Shown: positions 1 to 6,671 of the stretch, piece by piece
Layout: each line of letters opens with the position of its first letter
Numbering within the stretch: position 1 is the stretch's first letter
Source of the DNA: Clostridiales bacterium
GTDB taxonomy: Bacteria > Bacillota > Clostridia > Christensenellales > JAISNN01
DNA: 7,994 nucleotides
Reading direction: 5' to 3'
Assembly: GCA_031289865.1 (NCBI GenBank)
Contig: JAITOQ010000076.1
Coordinates: 1 to 7,994, forward strand
Program-made: the position numbers and the translations under genes
Notes under the pieces: generated by a model
The model's database searches: none
Seen by the model: the letters and a program-made list of their open reading frames with translations, nothing else
Told to the model about the DNA's origin: nothing

Positions 1-848
1 CACGAGGTGTCGTACAGCTTGTCGTTCATCTCGTCAAAGCGCGCCACGGTCTTTTTTTCCATGCCGAACGCCTTTACTACACCGTGACCGCCGTACATTT
101 CCTCGACGTAGCCGTTGACCGCGCCGAGATAGTTTTGCTGCCGTCTGAAATATTTTTGGGAACGCTTTGCAATCACGCGTATCACGAGGAACGAGAACGG
201 CAAAACGATTAGGACGATAAAGGTCAGCGGAACATTCAGCGTAAACATCATGACCGTGATACCGATAATCGTACATACGGCGGTGATGATTTGGGTCAAG
301 CCGTAATTGAGGGTATTTCCTACCGCGTCCACGTCGTTTGTGATACGCGACAAAATATCGCCGTGGGAATGCTTGTCGTAATAGCCTACGGGGAGTTTGG
401 ACAGCTTGCGGTTGATTTCGGCGCGCATCTTATAGGAGACCTTTTGCGAAACCGTGGACATGATAAAGCCTTGCGCGTACATAAACACCGCGCTCGCAAG
501 ATAGATACCGAAAAGGAGTATCAACATTCCGTAAATCGCCTCGTCGTCAAGCCCCGCGCCGCTGAATAAAAGATCCTTTATACCGTTAAAAATGAGGTCT
601 GTGAGGTCAGCCATAAGACGCGGCCCGAATATCGCAAAAACCGTCCCTATCACGGCAAAAACCATCGCGAAAATTATGAGGAGTTTAAAGACCGCAAGAT
701 CCTTTACAAGCCTAAAAAAAGTCTTTTTAAACTCCAACGGCTTGTCAATCATATTGATCCCCGACGCGACCGTCCGACCGTACCCGCCGGTAAAATTCAG
801 ACCTTGATTCGCATCACTCTTTTGGGATTCTTCGGATAATTGTTCCAC
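1..848 (-). CDS. ABC exporter half-transporter (membrane domain plus ATPase), 5' part only
   Basis: The first 282 residues of an ABC half-transporter; the gene runs off the left edge, so its ATPase domain is not visible. Residues 1-40 are a polar leader. Hydrophobic helices lie at about 51-76, 105-130, 183-206 and 207-227. Family hallmarks are VGYYDKHSHGDILSRITNDV (about 154-173) and YVEEMYGGHGVVKAFG (247-262), typical of the second subunit of Firmicutes heterodimeric drug or peptide exporters such as the YfiB/YfiC type. The start is GTG at 848, 8 bases after a perfect AAGGAGG. An in-frame ATG at 887 lacks a ribosome binding site and would place that AAGGAGG inside the gene. It follows the 865-residue ABC gene in the same direction after 157 bases and is probably its dimer partner, supplying the canonical ATP site. 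The substrate cannot be inferred. Confidence 0.93.
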   Translation of the reverse strand, partial: MEQLSEESQKSDANQGLNFTGGYGRTVASGINMIDKPLEFKKTFFRLVKDLAVFKLLIIFAMVFAVIGTVFAIFGPRLMADLTDLIFNGIKDLLFSGAGLDDEAIYGMLILLFGIYLASAVFMYAQGFIMSTVSQKVSYKMRAEINRKLSKLPVGYYDKHSHGDILSRITNDVDAVGNTLNYGLTQIITAVCTIIGITVMMFTLNVPLTFIVLIVLPFSFLVIRVIAKRSQKYFRRQQNYLGAVNGYVEEMYGGHGVVKAFGMEKKTVARFDEMNDKLYDTS

Positions 849-856
849 AGCCCTCA

Positions 857-878
857 CCTCCTTGAAGCGCGACGCTTC
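857..878 (-). promoter_or_regulatory. Ribosome binding site with adjoining small hairpin, ABC gene at 848
   Basis: On the minus strand AAGGAGG (857-863) stands 8 bases before the GTG at 848 and decides that start. Immediately 5' of it is a 6-base-pair inverted repeat with a 3-base loop, GAAGCG-TCG-CGCTTC (864-878). The stem abuts the binding site without covering it. The site is clear; a regulatory role for the hairpin is inference only. Confidence 0.7.
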
Positions 879-943
879 ACCCGTCATCGCAACCGATATA
901 CTGATAATACTTTCTTTACAAGCCCGTTCACCGATTTTTTTAA

Positions 944-1012
944 ATGCAGAATGACACCGGCTTTTTTGTTCCGCAATTTTCAACTTTCAACTTTCAATTT
1001 TCAACTTAAACG
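944..1012 (-). repeat. Composite intergenic repeat, copy A (core plus heptamer array)
   Basis: Read on the minus strand it begins with a heptamer array: four perfect tandem units YTTTCAA on the plus strand at 977-983, 984-990, 991-997 and 998-1004, then CTTAAAC. The core TTGCGGAACAAAAAAGCCGG and TGTCATTCTGC follow at 976-946. The same order occurs in the copy at 3743-3812 upstream of gpr, where AGAATGACACC, a T run, GCAA and the array line up. The edge of the array includes the TAA stop of the ABC gene (1006-1008). The rest of the gap to the next gene (849-943) shows no gene. Confidence 0.75.
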
Positions 1013-3603
1013 ACGTCCTGCGACCTTGCAATCTCCGCATATTTTTCACAATTTTTCAGCAATTCCTTGTGCGACCCTTGTCCTATGATTTCGCCGTTCT
1101 CAAGCACTACTATATTATCCGCGTTTAAGACCGACGCGATTCTCTGTGAAATAAAGAGTACGGAAGCTTTTCCTCGCTCTGTTTCGCGTATCAATTCGCG
1201 TCTTAGACTGCTTTCCGTCATATAATCGAGTGCGGAAAACGAGTCGTCAAAGAGATAGACCTTAGGCTCTCTGACCGCCGCCCGCGCAATAGACAGCCGC
1301 TGTTTTTGCCCGCCCGATAGATTACTCCCCGATTTACTTATCTCTATAGAATACTTATCGCCTTTTTTCGTTCCCCCGCGTTTTGTTTCGATACGGATAA
1401 AATCGTCGGCTTTCGCCACCTTTAGCGAACGATCCATTTTTCCCTCGTCCGCGCTGTCGTTTCCCGCGAGGAGATTGTCGCGGACGGTTCCCGAAAACAA
1501 GGTCGGATTTTGAGGCACATAGCCCATAATGCTCCGCAGTTCGTCTTGAGCGACGTTGCGGATATCATGCCCGCCCACCGTGATTCGTCCCTCCGTGGGG
1601 TCATAAAAGCGAAGTAAAAGTTCTATGAGCGTAGTCTTTCCGCTCCCCGTCGCGCCGACAATAGCGGTAAAGCTGCCGCTCTTGACCTCAAAATCAATGT
1701 TTTTTAAGACCTCTTGCCCGTCCTCGCGGTACTTAAAGCCGACGTTTTCAAATCGAATATCGTGATTTTCCGACATAGCTTCGGTCTTTTCCGCATCCGT
1801 CACCGACGGTTTCATCGCCAAAACGTCCCAAAGCCGTTTCATAGAAATCATAGCACGCGGCATATAGACAAACGTCCCCGACATCAGTAAAAACGCCAAA
1901 ATAATTTGCATAGCGTATTGTAAAAACGCAAGCAAGCTCCCCGGTGCAATCGTACCGTCCAACAAAAGATTTCTGTCGACGACAAACCAAATGATGATAC
2001 CCCCCAAAATATTCATAGAAAGCATCATGATAGGCTGCATGAGCGCAAGCATACGGTTGACAAAAAGATTGACCCGCGTGATGTTTTTGTTTACGTCGTC
2101 GTAGCGGTTTTCCTCGTATCCCTCGTTATCGTTGGCTTTGATGACCAACAGCCCTCCCAAGCGTTCACGGGCTACGAGGTTGATTCTGTCTATCAGCTTT
2201 TGCATAACGCGGAAACGCGGTATAACCACAAAAAACAAGACCGCAATCACCACCGCCGCAAATAGCGCAGCAAGCCCTATAATAGCCAAAAGGCGCGTGT
2301 CTATACCCAAAAATTTGTAGACATAATAAAGCCCGCCCACCACGATAATCGGCGCATAAAACGCGTTTTTTATAAGTAGAAACAACAGACTGTGGAGCTG
2401 ACTGACGTCGTTTGAGGTGCGCGTAATGAGCGACGCGGTAGAAAAGCGGTCAAATTCCGCATTTGAAAAGCTCTGCACCTTTTGAAAGATATCGCGCCTG
2501 ACGTCGCGTGCAAGCCCCGCCGCGACCTTTGACGCGACCGCAATGGTCGCAATCGCCGCCAAAATCCCAAGGACGGTGAAAAGGAGCATCATAAGCCCGT
2601 TTTTGAGGATATAGCTCGTCTGGAGCGCGCCTACGTCCGCGCCCGCAAGCGCGTATTCGGCTTTTTTGTATTCGATACAGCCGAGGGTAAAGATGTAGTC
2701 CGTGACTTCTTTTGAAAGCCCGTCAAAATGACCGTCAAAAATTCCGAGAATCGTGTCGGCAATCAAATCCACGGACTCCGGTTTGTATCCTCCCAAAAGC
2801 AATGCATCGATGATTTCTTGACGCGTTCCGATATTGACGATGTCCCTATCGTTGGATAAAAAGAGCGTGATAAAAAACATCAGCGTCTTTTTCTCATCGT
2901 CTCCGTACTTCATTTTTCCGCTGTCACCCGCGGGCGTTTGAGAAAAAAAGACAAGCTGTTCAAAAAACCAACCTATATCTTTGGCCTTTGCTTCCTCGAT
3001 ATAAGCCTCTTGCGCGGCAATTTTATCCTCTTCTGGCATGCCGTTAGTATAAGAGATTGACCAAAGCATAGCCAAAAAACTTGAATCTCCCAAAAAGTCC
3101 ATGACGGACACGGGAAACATTTCCCTAAACACAGCGTAGACGATGACGGGCATTTTTAACGTCTCTCTCAACCGTTCAAGCTCGTCGTCACTTATAGATT
3201 TTTTGTAGATATCGAATTGGTTTTTGAGGATATAGACCTCCGTGCCGTCGTCCAAATCGGTATACTTTTTTTTGAAAGCGTCGTATTCCTTTTGATCTAT
3301 CCTACCGTGACCGTAAGCGTCTTTTGCGCCTACATAATACCCCGAATATTGTCCGCCGTTATACTCGCCGAATAGGGCTTTGTAGTCGTCCTCCGTAAGA
3401 AAAAGCGCGAGATAGTCCTTTGACTCCTCGCTGAATGCGTCGGGCAGCCAATCCTCTATCCCGCCTTGCCTAAGTCCGACGTTTATCATGTTTGACATGT
3501 ACTTCGGCAGCTCAAGGTCGCAGTATGCTTGCAACAAAACCAAGCATACCGCCAAAAGGATCAACCCCGTATATTTTTTCAAGTATTTTAATATTTTTAA
3601 CAT
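1006..3603 (-). CDS. ABC exporter half-transporter with large extracellular insertion and degenerate ATPase site
   Basis: An 865-residue type IV ABC half-transporter; such proteins usually have about 580 residues. Helix 1 is at about 12-30, then an insertion of nearly 300 residues (about 45-330) that topology places outside the cell. Helices 2-6 follow at about 335-357, 406-428, 438-462, 525-543 and 555-580. The ATPase domain has Walker A GATGSGKTT (650-658), Q-loop PQNPTLF, signature LSGGQ (762-766) and Walker B VYLFDD. The catalytic Glu is Asp787 and the H-loop His is Gln820 (ISQR), the pattern of the non-hydrolysing site in heterodimeric exporters. Its partner is the gene starting at 848. 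The ATG at 3603 was chosen because it starts the family-typical MLKILKYLKKY. A longer frame from TTG at 3675 has no ribosome binding site and would run through the promoter. Substrate unknown. Confidence 0.93.
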   Translation of the reverse strand: MLKILKYLKKYTGLILLAVCLVLLQAYCDLELPKYMSNMINVGLRQGGIEDWLPDAFSEESKDYLALFLTEDDYKALFGEYNGGQYSGYYVGAKDAYGHGRIDQKEYDAFKKKYTDLDDGTEVYILKNQFDIYKKSISDDELERLRETLKMPVIVYAVFREMFPVSVMDFLGDSSFLAMLWSISYTNGMPEEDKIAAQEAYIEEAKAKDIGWFFEQLVFFSQTPAGDSGKMKYGDDEKKTLMFFITLFLSNDRDIVNIGTRQEIIDALLLGGYKPESVDLIADTILGIFDGHFDGLSKEVTDYIFTLGCIEYKKAEYALAGADVGALQTSYILKNGLMMLLFTVLGILAAIATIAVASKVAAGLARDVRRDIFQKVQSFSNAEFDRFSTASLITRTSNDVSQLHSLLFLLIKNAFYAPIIVVGGLYYVYKFLGIDTRLLAIIGLAALFAAVVIAVLFFVVIPRFRVMQKLIDRINLVARERLGGLLVIKANDNEGYEENRYDDVNKNITRVNLFVNRMLALMQPIMMLSMNILGGIIIWFVVDRNLLLDGTIAPGSLLAFLQYAMQIILAFLLMSGTFVYMPRAMISMKRLWDVLAMKPSVTDAEKTEAMSENHDIRFENVGFKYREDGQEVLKNIDFEVKSGSFTAIVGATGSGKTTLIELLLRFYDPTEGRITVGGHDIRNVAQDELRSIMGYVPQNPTLFSGTVRDNLLAGNDSADEGKMDRSLKVAKADDFIRIETKRGGTKKGDKYSIEISKSGSNLSGGQKQRLSIARAAVREPKVYLFDDSFSALDYMTESSLRRELIRETERGKASVLFISQRIASVLNADNIVVLENGEIIGQGSHKELLKNCEKYAEIARSQDVV

Positions 3604-3612
3604 ACCGTATGT

Positions 3613-3641
3613 ATTATACCACACAAAATTTGACATGTAAA
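3613..3641 (-). promoter_or_regulatory. Sigma-A type promoter of the ABC exporter operon
   Basis: On the minus strand there is TTTACA (3636-3641), a 17-base spacer and a perfect TATAAT (3613-3618). A normal start site about 7 bases downstream falls near 3606, only about 3 bases before the ATG at 3603. No Shine-Dalgarno sequence precedes that ATG, so the transcript would be leaderless or nearly so. The match to consensus is strong; actual use is inferred. Confidence 0.75.
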
Positions 3642-3696
3642 GGGGTACCGAATATTTTGTTTCAAAAACTGACAAAATATTGAAGTACTTGCACTT

Positions 3697-3723
3697 CGTA
3701 GGGGTTATTGAATTCCCATCGGA
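3697..3723 (+). repeat. Possible degenerate copy of the GTAGGGG hairpin module
   Basis: CGTAGGGG, ten unrelated bases, then CCCATCGGA. The outer parts resemble the GTAGGGG...CCCNTATCCG frame of the hairpin repeats at 4711 and 7620, but the 9-base stem is lost. It sits next to the core repeat at 3743-3778, as expected if the modules travel together. The call rests on short matches. Confidence 0.35.
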
Positions 3724-3742
3724 CGTTTTAGATTCTTCGCTT

Positions 3743-3812
3743 CACTCAGAATGACACCTGCTTTTTATTCGGCAACTATTCACTGTTTCACTCTTTCAAT
3801 TTATCACTAAAC
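3743..3812 (-). repeat. Composite intergenic repeat, copy B; left arm of inverted repeat around gpr
   Basis: On the minus strand, bases 3811-3779 are identical over 33 bases to plus-strand bases 4648-4680. The next 20 or so bases (3778-3758 against 4681-4700) match with a few differences and one gap, so the two copies form a large inverted repeat around gpr. The array part reads as degenerate 7-8 base units ending in TCAC or TCAA. It is followed on the minus strand by GCCGAATAAAAAGCAGG and TGTCATTCTGAGTGAAGCG. Most of the leader region of gpr is made of this element. Confidence 0.85.
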
Positions 3813-3831
3813 AACGGAGAGAGAATTTATT

Positions 3832-4671
3832 ATGACAAATAAAGAACAACAAGCCGCCTTTTCCTACACGGACATGGCGGTCGAGGTCGAAAATCTAAAA
3901 GGAAAAAGCACGGCGGTGAGCCGTGACATTTTAAAAACCGTTTCGGAAATAGGAGCGCGTGAGGAGGAAAAGTACGGAAAGCCCGTCGGAAAATACATCA
4001 CCCTCGAATGTAAAAACTTTTTTAAAAATCCCGAAATAAAAGCCGCGCTTGCCCTCGAAGCCGCGGACGGACTGCGCGAATTGACGGAGTATCTCCGCAT
4101 TCCCTTTCCAAAACGGATTTTGGTCGTCGGGATCGGAAATATCCTCATGACGGCTGACGCATTAGGTCCCGAATGCTGTAACAAAATACAGCCCGTAGCC
4201 GATGAGAATTTTAGGCTCTGCACCTTGATTCCGAACGTCGCCGGCGTCACGGGAATAGAGTCCTTTGACCTCGTCTATGCCGCCGTAAAAAAGCTGAAGC
4301 CCTCTCTCGTTATCGCTATAGATTCGCTCGCGGCAAGCAACCCCGACCGCCTTGCGACGACCTTTCAGATGTCCACCGCGGGGCTTACCCCCGGCGGAGG
4401 CGTAAAAAATCACCGCCCCGCCCTCGACCGCGCAAGTATCGGAGTCCCCGTCCTCGCCGTCGGCGTACCTCTCGTCGTCACCGCCTACCGCGTCGCACGC
4501 ACCGTCTTTTCGGATTGCCCCGACAACCTCTCTTTCCCAAAAAACGACCCCCTCTATACCTCGCTAAAAGACATGATCGTTACGGTAAAGGACATAAGCG
4601 TCGCCGTCAAGGAATGCTCCGACGTGATAGCGGAGGGGATACGGAGATTTAGTGATAAATTGAAAGAGTGA
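3832..4671 (+). CDS. gpr: GPR endopeptidase (spore germination protease)
   Basis: This protease starts the degradation of small acid-soluble spore proteins when the spore core rehydrates; the family (peptidase A25) is made as a zymogen in the forespore. Visible family motifs are YTDMAVEVE (12-20, the propeptide region, usually RTDLAVEA), VVGIGNILMTADALGP (98-113), PNVAGVTGIE (134-143), VIAIDSLAA (160-168) and GGGVKNHRPALD (188-199). Asp109 and Asp164 match the two conserved acidic active-site positions. At 279 residues it is shorter than the roughly 320-370 residues common in the family. The ATG follows GGAGAGAG (3816-3823). The last six codons and the stop come from the repeat at 4648. It is the only plus-strand gene. 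A weak CAATTTA (3797-3803) could be a forespore sigma factor -10 box inside the left repeat, but this is not convincing. Confidence 0.95.
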   Translation: MTNKEQQAAFSYTDMAVEVENLKGKSTAVSRDILKTVSEIGAREEEKYGKPVGKYITLECKNFFKNPEIKAALALEAADGLRELTEYLRIPFPKRILVVGIGNILMTADALGPECCNKIQPVADENFRLCTLIPNVAGVTGIESFDLVYAAVKKLKPSLVIAIDSLAASNPDRLATTFQMSTAGLTPGGGVKNHRPALDRASIGVPVLAVGVPLVVTAYRVARTVFSDCPDNLSFPKNDPLYTSLKDMIVTVKDISVAVKECSDVIAEGIRRFSDKLKE

Positions 4672-4700
4672 AACAGTGAAAGAGTTGCGGATAAAAACAG
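4648..4700 (+). repeat. Composite intergenic repeat, copy C; right arm of inverted repeat around gpr
   Basis: Bases 4648-4680 equal the reverse complement of 3779-3811 exactly, and similarity continues to 4700 (GAGTTGCGGATAAAAACAG against a GTTGCCGAATAAAAAGCAG version). The element overlaps the end of gpr: it encodes the final residues SDKLKE and the TGA stop. The core module with TGTCATTCTG is replaced here by unrelated bases and then the hairpin repeat at 4711. Confidence 0.88.
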
Positions 4701-4710
4701 ATGTTATTTT

Positions 4711-4752
4711 TGTAGGGGACGATGCCTTCATCGTCCCGTATCCGAATAAAAA
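4711..4752 (+). repeat. GTAGGGG hairpin repeat, copy 1
   Basis: A 42-base sequence that recurs at 7620-7661 in the same orientation with two mismatches. It holds a perfect 9-base-pair stem, GGGACGATG (4716-4724) and CATCGTCCC (4729-4737), with a CCTT loop, then TATCCGAATAAAAA. It lies between the convergent ends of gpr (4671) and the kinase gene (4754). It may slow or end transcription there, but no T run follows the stem on either strand, so it is not called a classical terminator. Confidence 0.8.
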
Positions 4753-4753
4753 T

Positions 4754-5674
4754 CTAAAAGGTCCGTTTGCATTTTTTCACAATGCGCCTAAACATGGCAT
4801 TCGACTTCCAACCCGATTTTGCATAGCAGAGTATCTCGTTGACAAGCGCGTAAAAGGCGCATTTCGCCCGAACGGTCGGACTTGTTTTAAACTTTTTGAG
4901 ATAGGTATCAAATAATCTGTAATACGGACCCGTGAGGCTGTTTAGTTGAAAAAGATCGTACTCCTTGTCGCCCCACATCGCGTTAAAGGGGTCTATAATG
5001 CCCGTAGGGACGAAACTCACCTTATCCGTCATTATGTTTAGGACGTTTAAATCGCCGTGTAATAGTACGGGAAAAACGGGTTCTTCCGAAAGTATGCCGT
5101 CAAGCTTGCCGATACCGCGCTCCAACTCGCTCATTATAGAAGCTTTGAGCTTTCCCTCACACGCCAAAGCTTTTGCCGCCGCGTATGTCGGCGACAGTAT
5201 CTCCGTCGTATAAAACTCACGCCATGTCGAATAACCTTTCCCGTTTAAAAAGCCGTATGCCGTCCCTTTCGTTTCGTGGATTTTTTCGAGTGCGTCCGTC
5301 ACCGTGTCGGCAAACCGCCGTTTTTTCTTTCGGCTTTTAAGAATGAAGAGCGCGGAGGACAGCGCGTTCACTCCGTCTATCCGTTCCATCGCCAAAAGCT
5401 CAACGGGACACCCATCCGCTATATCGAGAACGTCGTATACTTCGGGGACTTTGAGCGGCGAAGCTTTCCTCAACAACTCAAGCGCACACGCCTCCTCCCG
5501 ATTCATACCCGCGACCCTAAATCCCTTGACCACCTCGACGCGTCCGTCCTCATATGTCACGAAAAAAGCAAAGCCGTAAGAACCGCCGCCCAAATATTTG
5601 ATTTCGGTTACGGTTAGACCGCGCAACCTCTCCATTCTTTGCTTTATAGGCGAGATGAGTTCTTTTGCATTCAT
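4754..5674 (-). CDS. Phosphotransferase of the APH / choline kinase fold
   Basis: A 306-residue protein with the fold of aminoglycoside and choline kinases, which transfer phosphate from ATP to small molecules. It shows a glycine-rich nucleotide loop GGGSYGFAF (29-37), a probable ATP-binding Lys50 in VVKGF, the catalytic loop HGDLNVLN (206-213, Asp208 and Asn213) and the metal-binding IIDPF (Asp228), followed by WGDKEYDL as in many family members. The ATG at 5674 has AGAGAGG five bases upstream; an ATG ten codons earlier (5704) has none. It lies 70 bases after pyrD in the same direction and may be read through from the pyr promoter. The substrate is unknown: the family includes antibiotic, fructosamine, homoserine and choline kinases, and nothing here singles out one. 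A resistance role should not be assumed. Confidence 0.85.
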   Translation of the reverse strand: MNAKELISPIKQRMERLRGLTVTEIKYLGGGSYGFAFFVTYEDGRVEVVKGFRVAGMNREEACALELLRKASPLKVPEVYDVLDIADGCPVELLAMERIDGVNALSSALFILKSRKKKRRFADTVTDALEKIHETKGTAYGFLNGKGYSTWREFYTTEILSPTYAAAKALACEGKLKASIMSELERGIGKLDGILSEEPVFPVLLHGDLNVLNIMTDKVSFVPTGIIDPFNAMWGDKEYDLFQLNSLTGPYYRLFDTYLKKFKTSPTVRAKCAFYALVNEILCYAKSGWKSNAMFRRIVKKCKRTF

Positions 5675-5692
5675 AATATCCTCTCTATTGTT

Positions 5693-5728
5693 TTGCAGCG
5701 GCATTTACCACGGCGTTTACTGCGGCGT
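5693..5728 (-). repeat. Three tandem 12-base repeats between pyrD and the kinase gene
   Basis: On the minus strand the units are ACGCCGCAGTAA, ACGCCGTGGTAA and ATGCCGCTGCAA, about 75 to 85 percent alike between neighbours. They fill half of the 70-base gap between the pyrD stop and the kinase ribosome binding site. They are unrelated to the heptamer arrays elsewhere in the window. Function unknown. Confidence 0.6.
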
Positions 5729-5744
5729 TTTTACCTATCCCATT

Positions 5745-6671
5745 TTATTCCACAATCAACTTCCCTCTGATATCTTGCAAATTTTTCAATTTGTTTCTCT
5801 CGACAAAGTGTCGGAGTCCTTCGACTATTTTTAGTGATGCGAGAGGGTCTATGAGATTTGCCGTACCGATTTGGACGGCGGTTGCGCCGCATAGGAAAAA
5901 CTCGATCGCGTCGGTTTCGTTCATGATACCGCCCATACCTATAATCGGTATTTTTACCGCGTTATAGACCTGCCAAACCATGCGGAGCGCAATCGGCTTT
6001 ATAGCGGGACCCGACAGCCCTCCGAATACGTTCTTTAGTATCGGTCTTCTTGTCTCCGCATTGACCGCCATGCCTTGTACCGTGTTTATCAGAGAGATTG
6101 CGTCCGCGCCCGCGTTTTCCGCGGCTTTCGCGTTTAGAGCAATGTCCGCGACGTTCGGCGACAGCTTGACTATCAGAGGCTTTTTGCTGTATTTTTTGAC
6201 AAGCTTTGTGATAGCTTGTACGCTTTTAGGCTCGATTCCGAACGCCATACCGCCCGCCTTTACATTCGGACACGATATATTCAGCTCGATAAACGAAACC
6301 GCCGCTTCCGAAGATAGCCGTTCCGCCATATAGCAATAGTCCTCCTCCGTACTTCCGGCGATATTTGCGATAACCGCGATATCCTTCGGTGCTAAAAACG
6401 GGAGCAGATTTTTTGCAAAGGTTTCGACACCGGGGTTTTGAAGCCCGACGCTGTTGAGTACGCCGCCGTATGTTTCGGCAATGCGCGGAGAAGGATTCCC
6501 CTCGCGAGGCTCACGCGTCAAGCCCTTGACGGAAATCCCGCCGAGCTTTTCGATCTCGTAGAGCTTAGAAAATTCAAATCCGAACGCAAAGGTTCCGCTT
6601 GCGGCAATCACGGGATTTTTGAGATCTATACCGCAGAGATTTAAGGACAAAGGGTTCTCATAATACTTCAT
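5745..6671 (-). CDS. pyrD: Dihydroorotate dehydrogenase B (NAD+), catalytic subunit
   Basis: Oxidises dihydroorotate to orotate with FMN in the cytoplasm, the fourth step of UMP synthesis. Class 1B enzymes pass electrons to NAD+ through the PyrK subunit. The 308-residue length fits the class. Visible motifs are AASGTFAFG (23-31), GNPSPRIAET (58-67), VLNSVGLQNPG (71-81), NISCPN (131-136) with the class 1 catalytic base Cys134, GGLSGPAIKP (217-226), and the FMN phosphate site GMGGI (245-249) and VQIGTAN (266-272). The ATG at 6671 overlaps the TGA of pyrK by four bases (ATGA), with AAGGAGG seven bases upstream, so translation is probably coupled and gives equal subunit amounts. No other pyrimidine genes are in view. 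Confidence 0.97.
   Translation of the reverse strand: MKYYENPLSLNLCGIDLKNPVIAASGTFAFGFEFSKLYEIEKLGGISVKGLTREPREGNPSPRIAETYGGVLNSVGLQNPGVETFAKNLLPFLAPKDIAVIANIAGSTEEDYCYMAERLSSEAAVSFIELNISCPNVKAGGMAFGIEPKSVQAITKLVKKYSKKPLIVKLSPNVADIALNAKAAENAGADAISLINTVQGMAVNAETRRPILKNVFGGLSGPAIKPIALRMVWQVYNAVKIPIIGMGGIMNETDAIEFFLCGATAVQIGTANLIDPLASLKIVEGLRHFVERNKLKNLQDIRGKLIVE

Noticed and set aside
3604..3675. N-terminal extension of the ABC gene to a TTG at 3675
   Set aside because: The extra 24 residues have no ribosome binding site, run across a near-consensus promoter, and precede the family-typical start MLKILKYL.
3797..3803. Forespore sigma-G -10 box CAATTTA for gpr
   Set aside because: Gpr is normally controlled by this sigma factor, but the -35 region is poor and the sequence is part of a repeat that occurs again downstream, so the match may be chance.
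3864..4250. 128-codon minus-strand frame inside gpr
   Set aside because: It is antisense to a strongly recognised gene, has no homology I recognise and no ribosome binding site; it is a shadow frame.
4711..4752. Classical terminator between gpr and the kinase gene
   Set aside because: The stem is strong but neither strand has a T run after it, and an almost identical copy occurs elsewhere, so it is better described as a dispersed repeat.
5276..5617. 113-codon plus-strand frame inside the kinase gene
   Set aside because: Composition follows the antisense of the kinase; no family motif or translation signal supports it.
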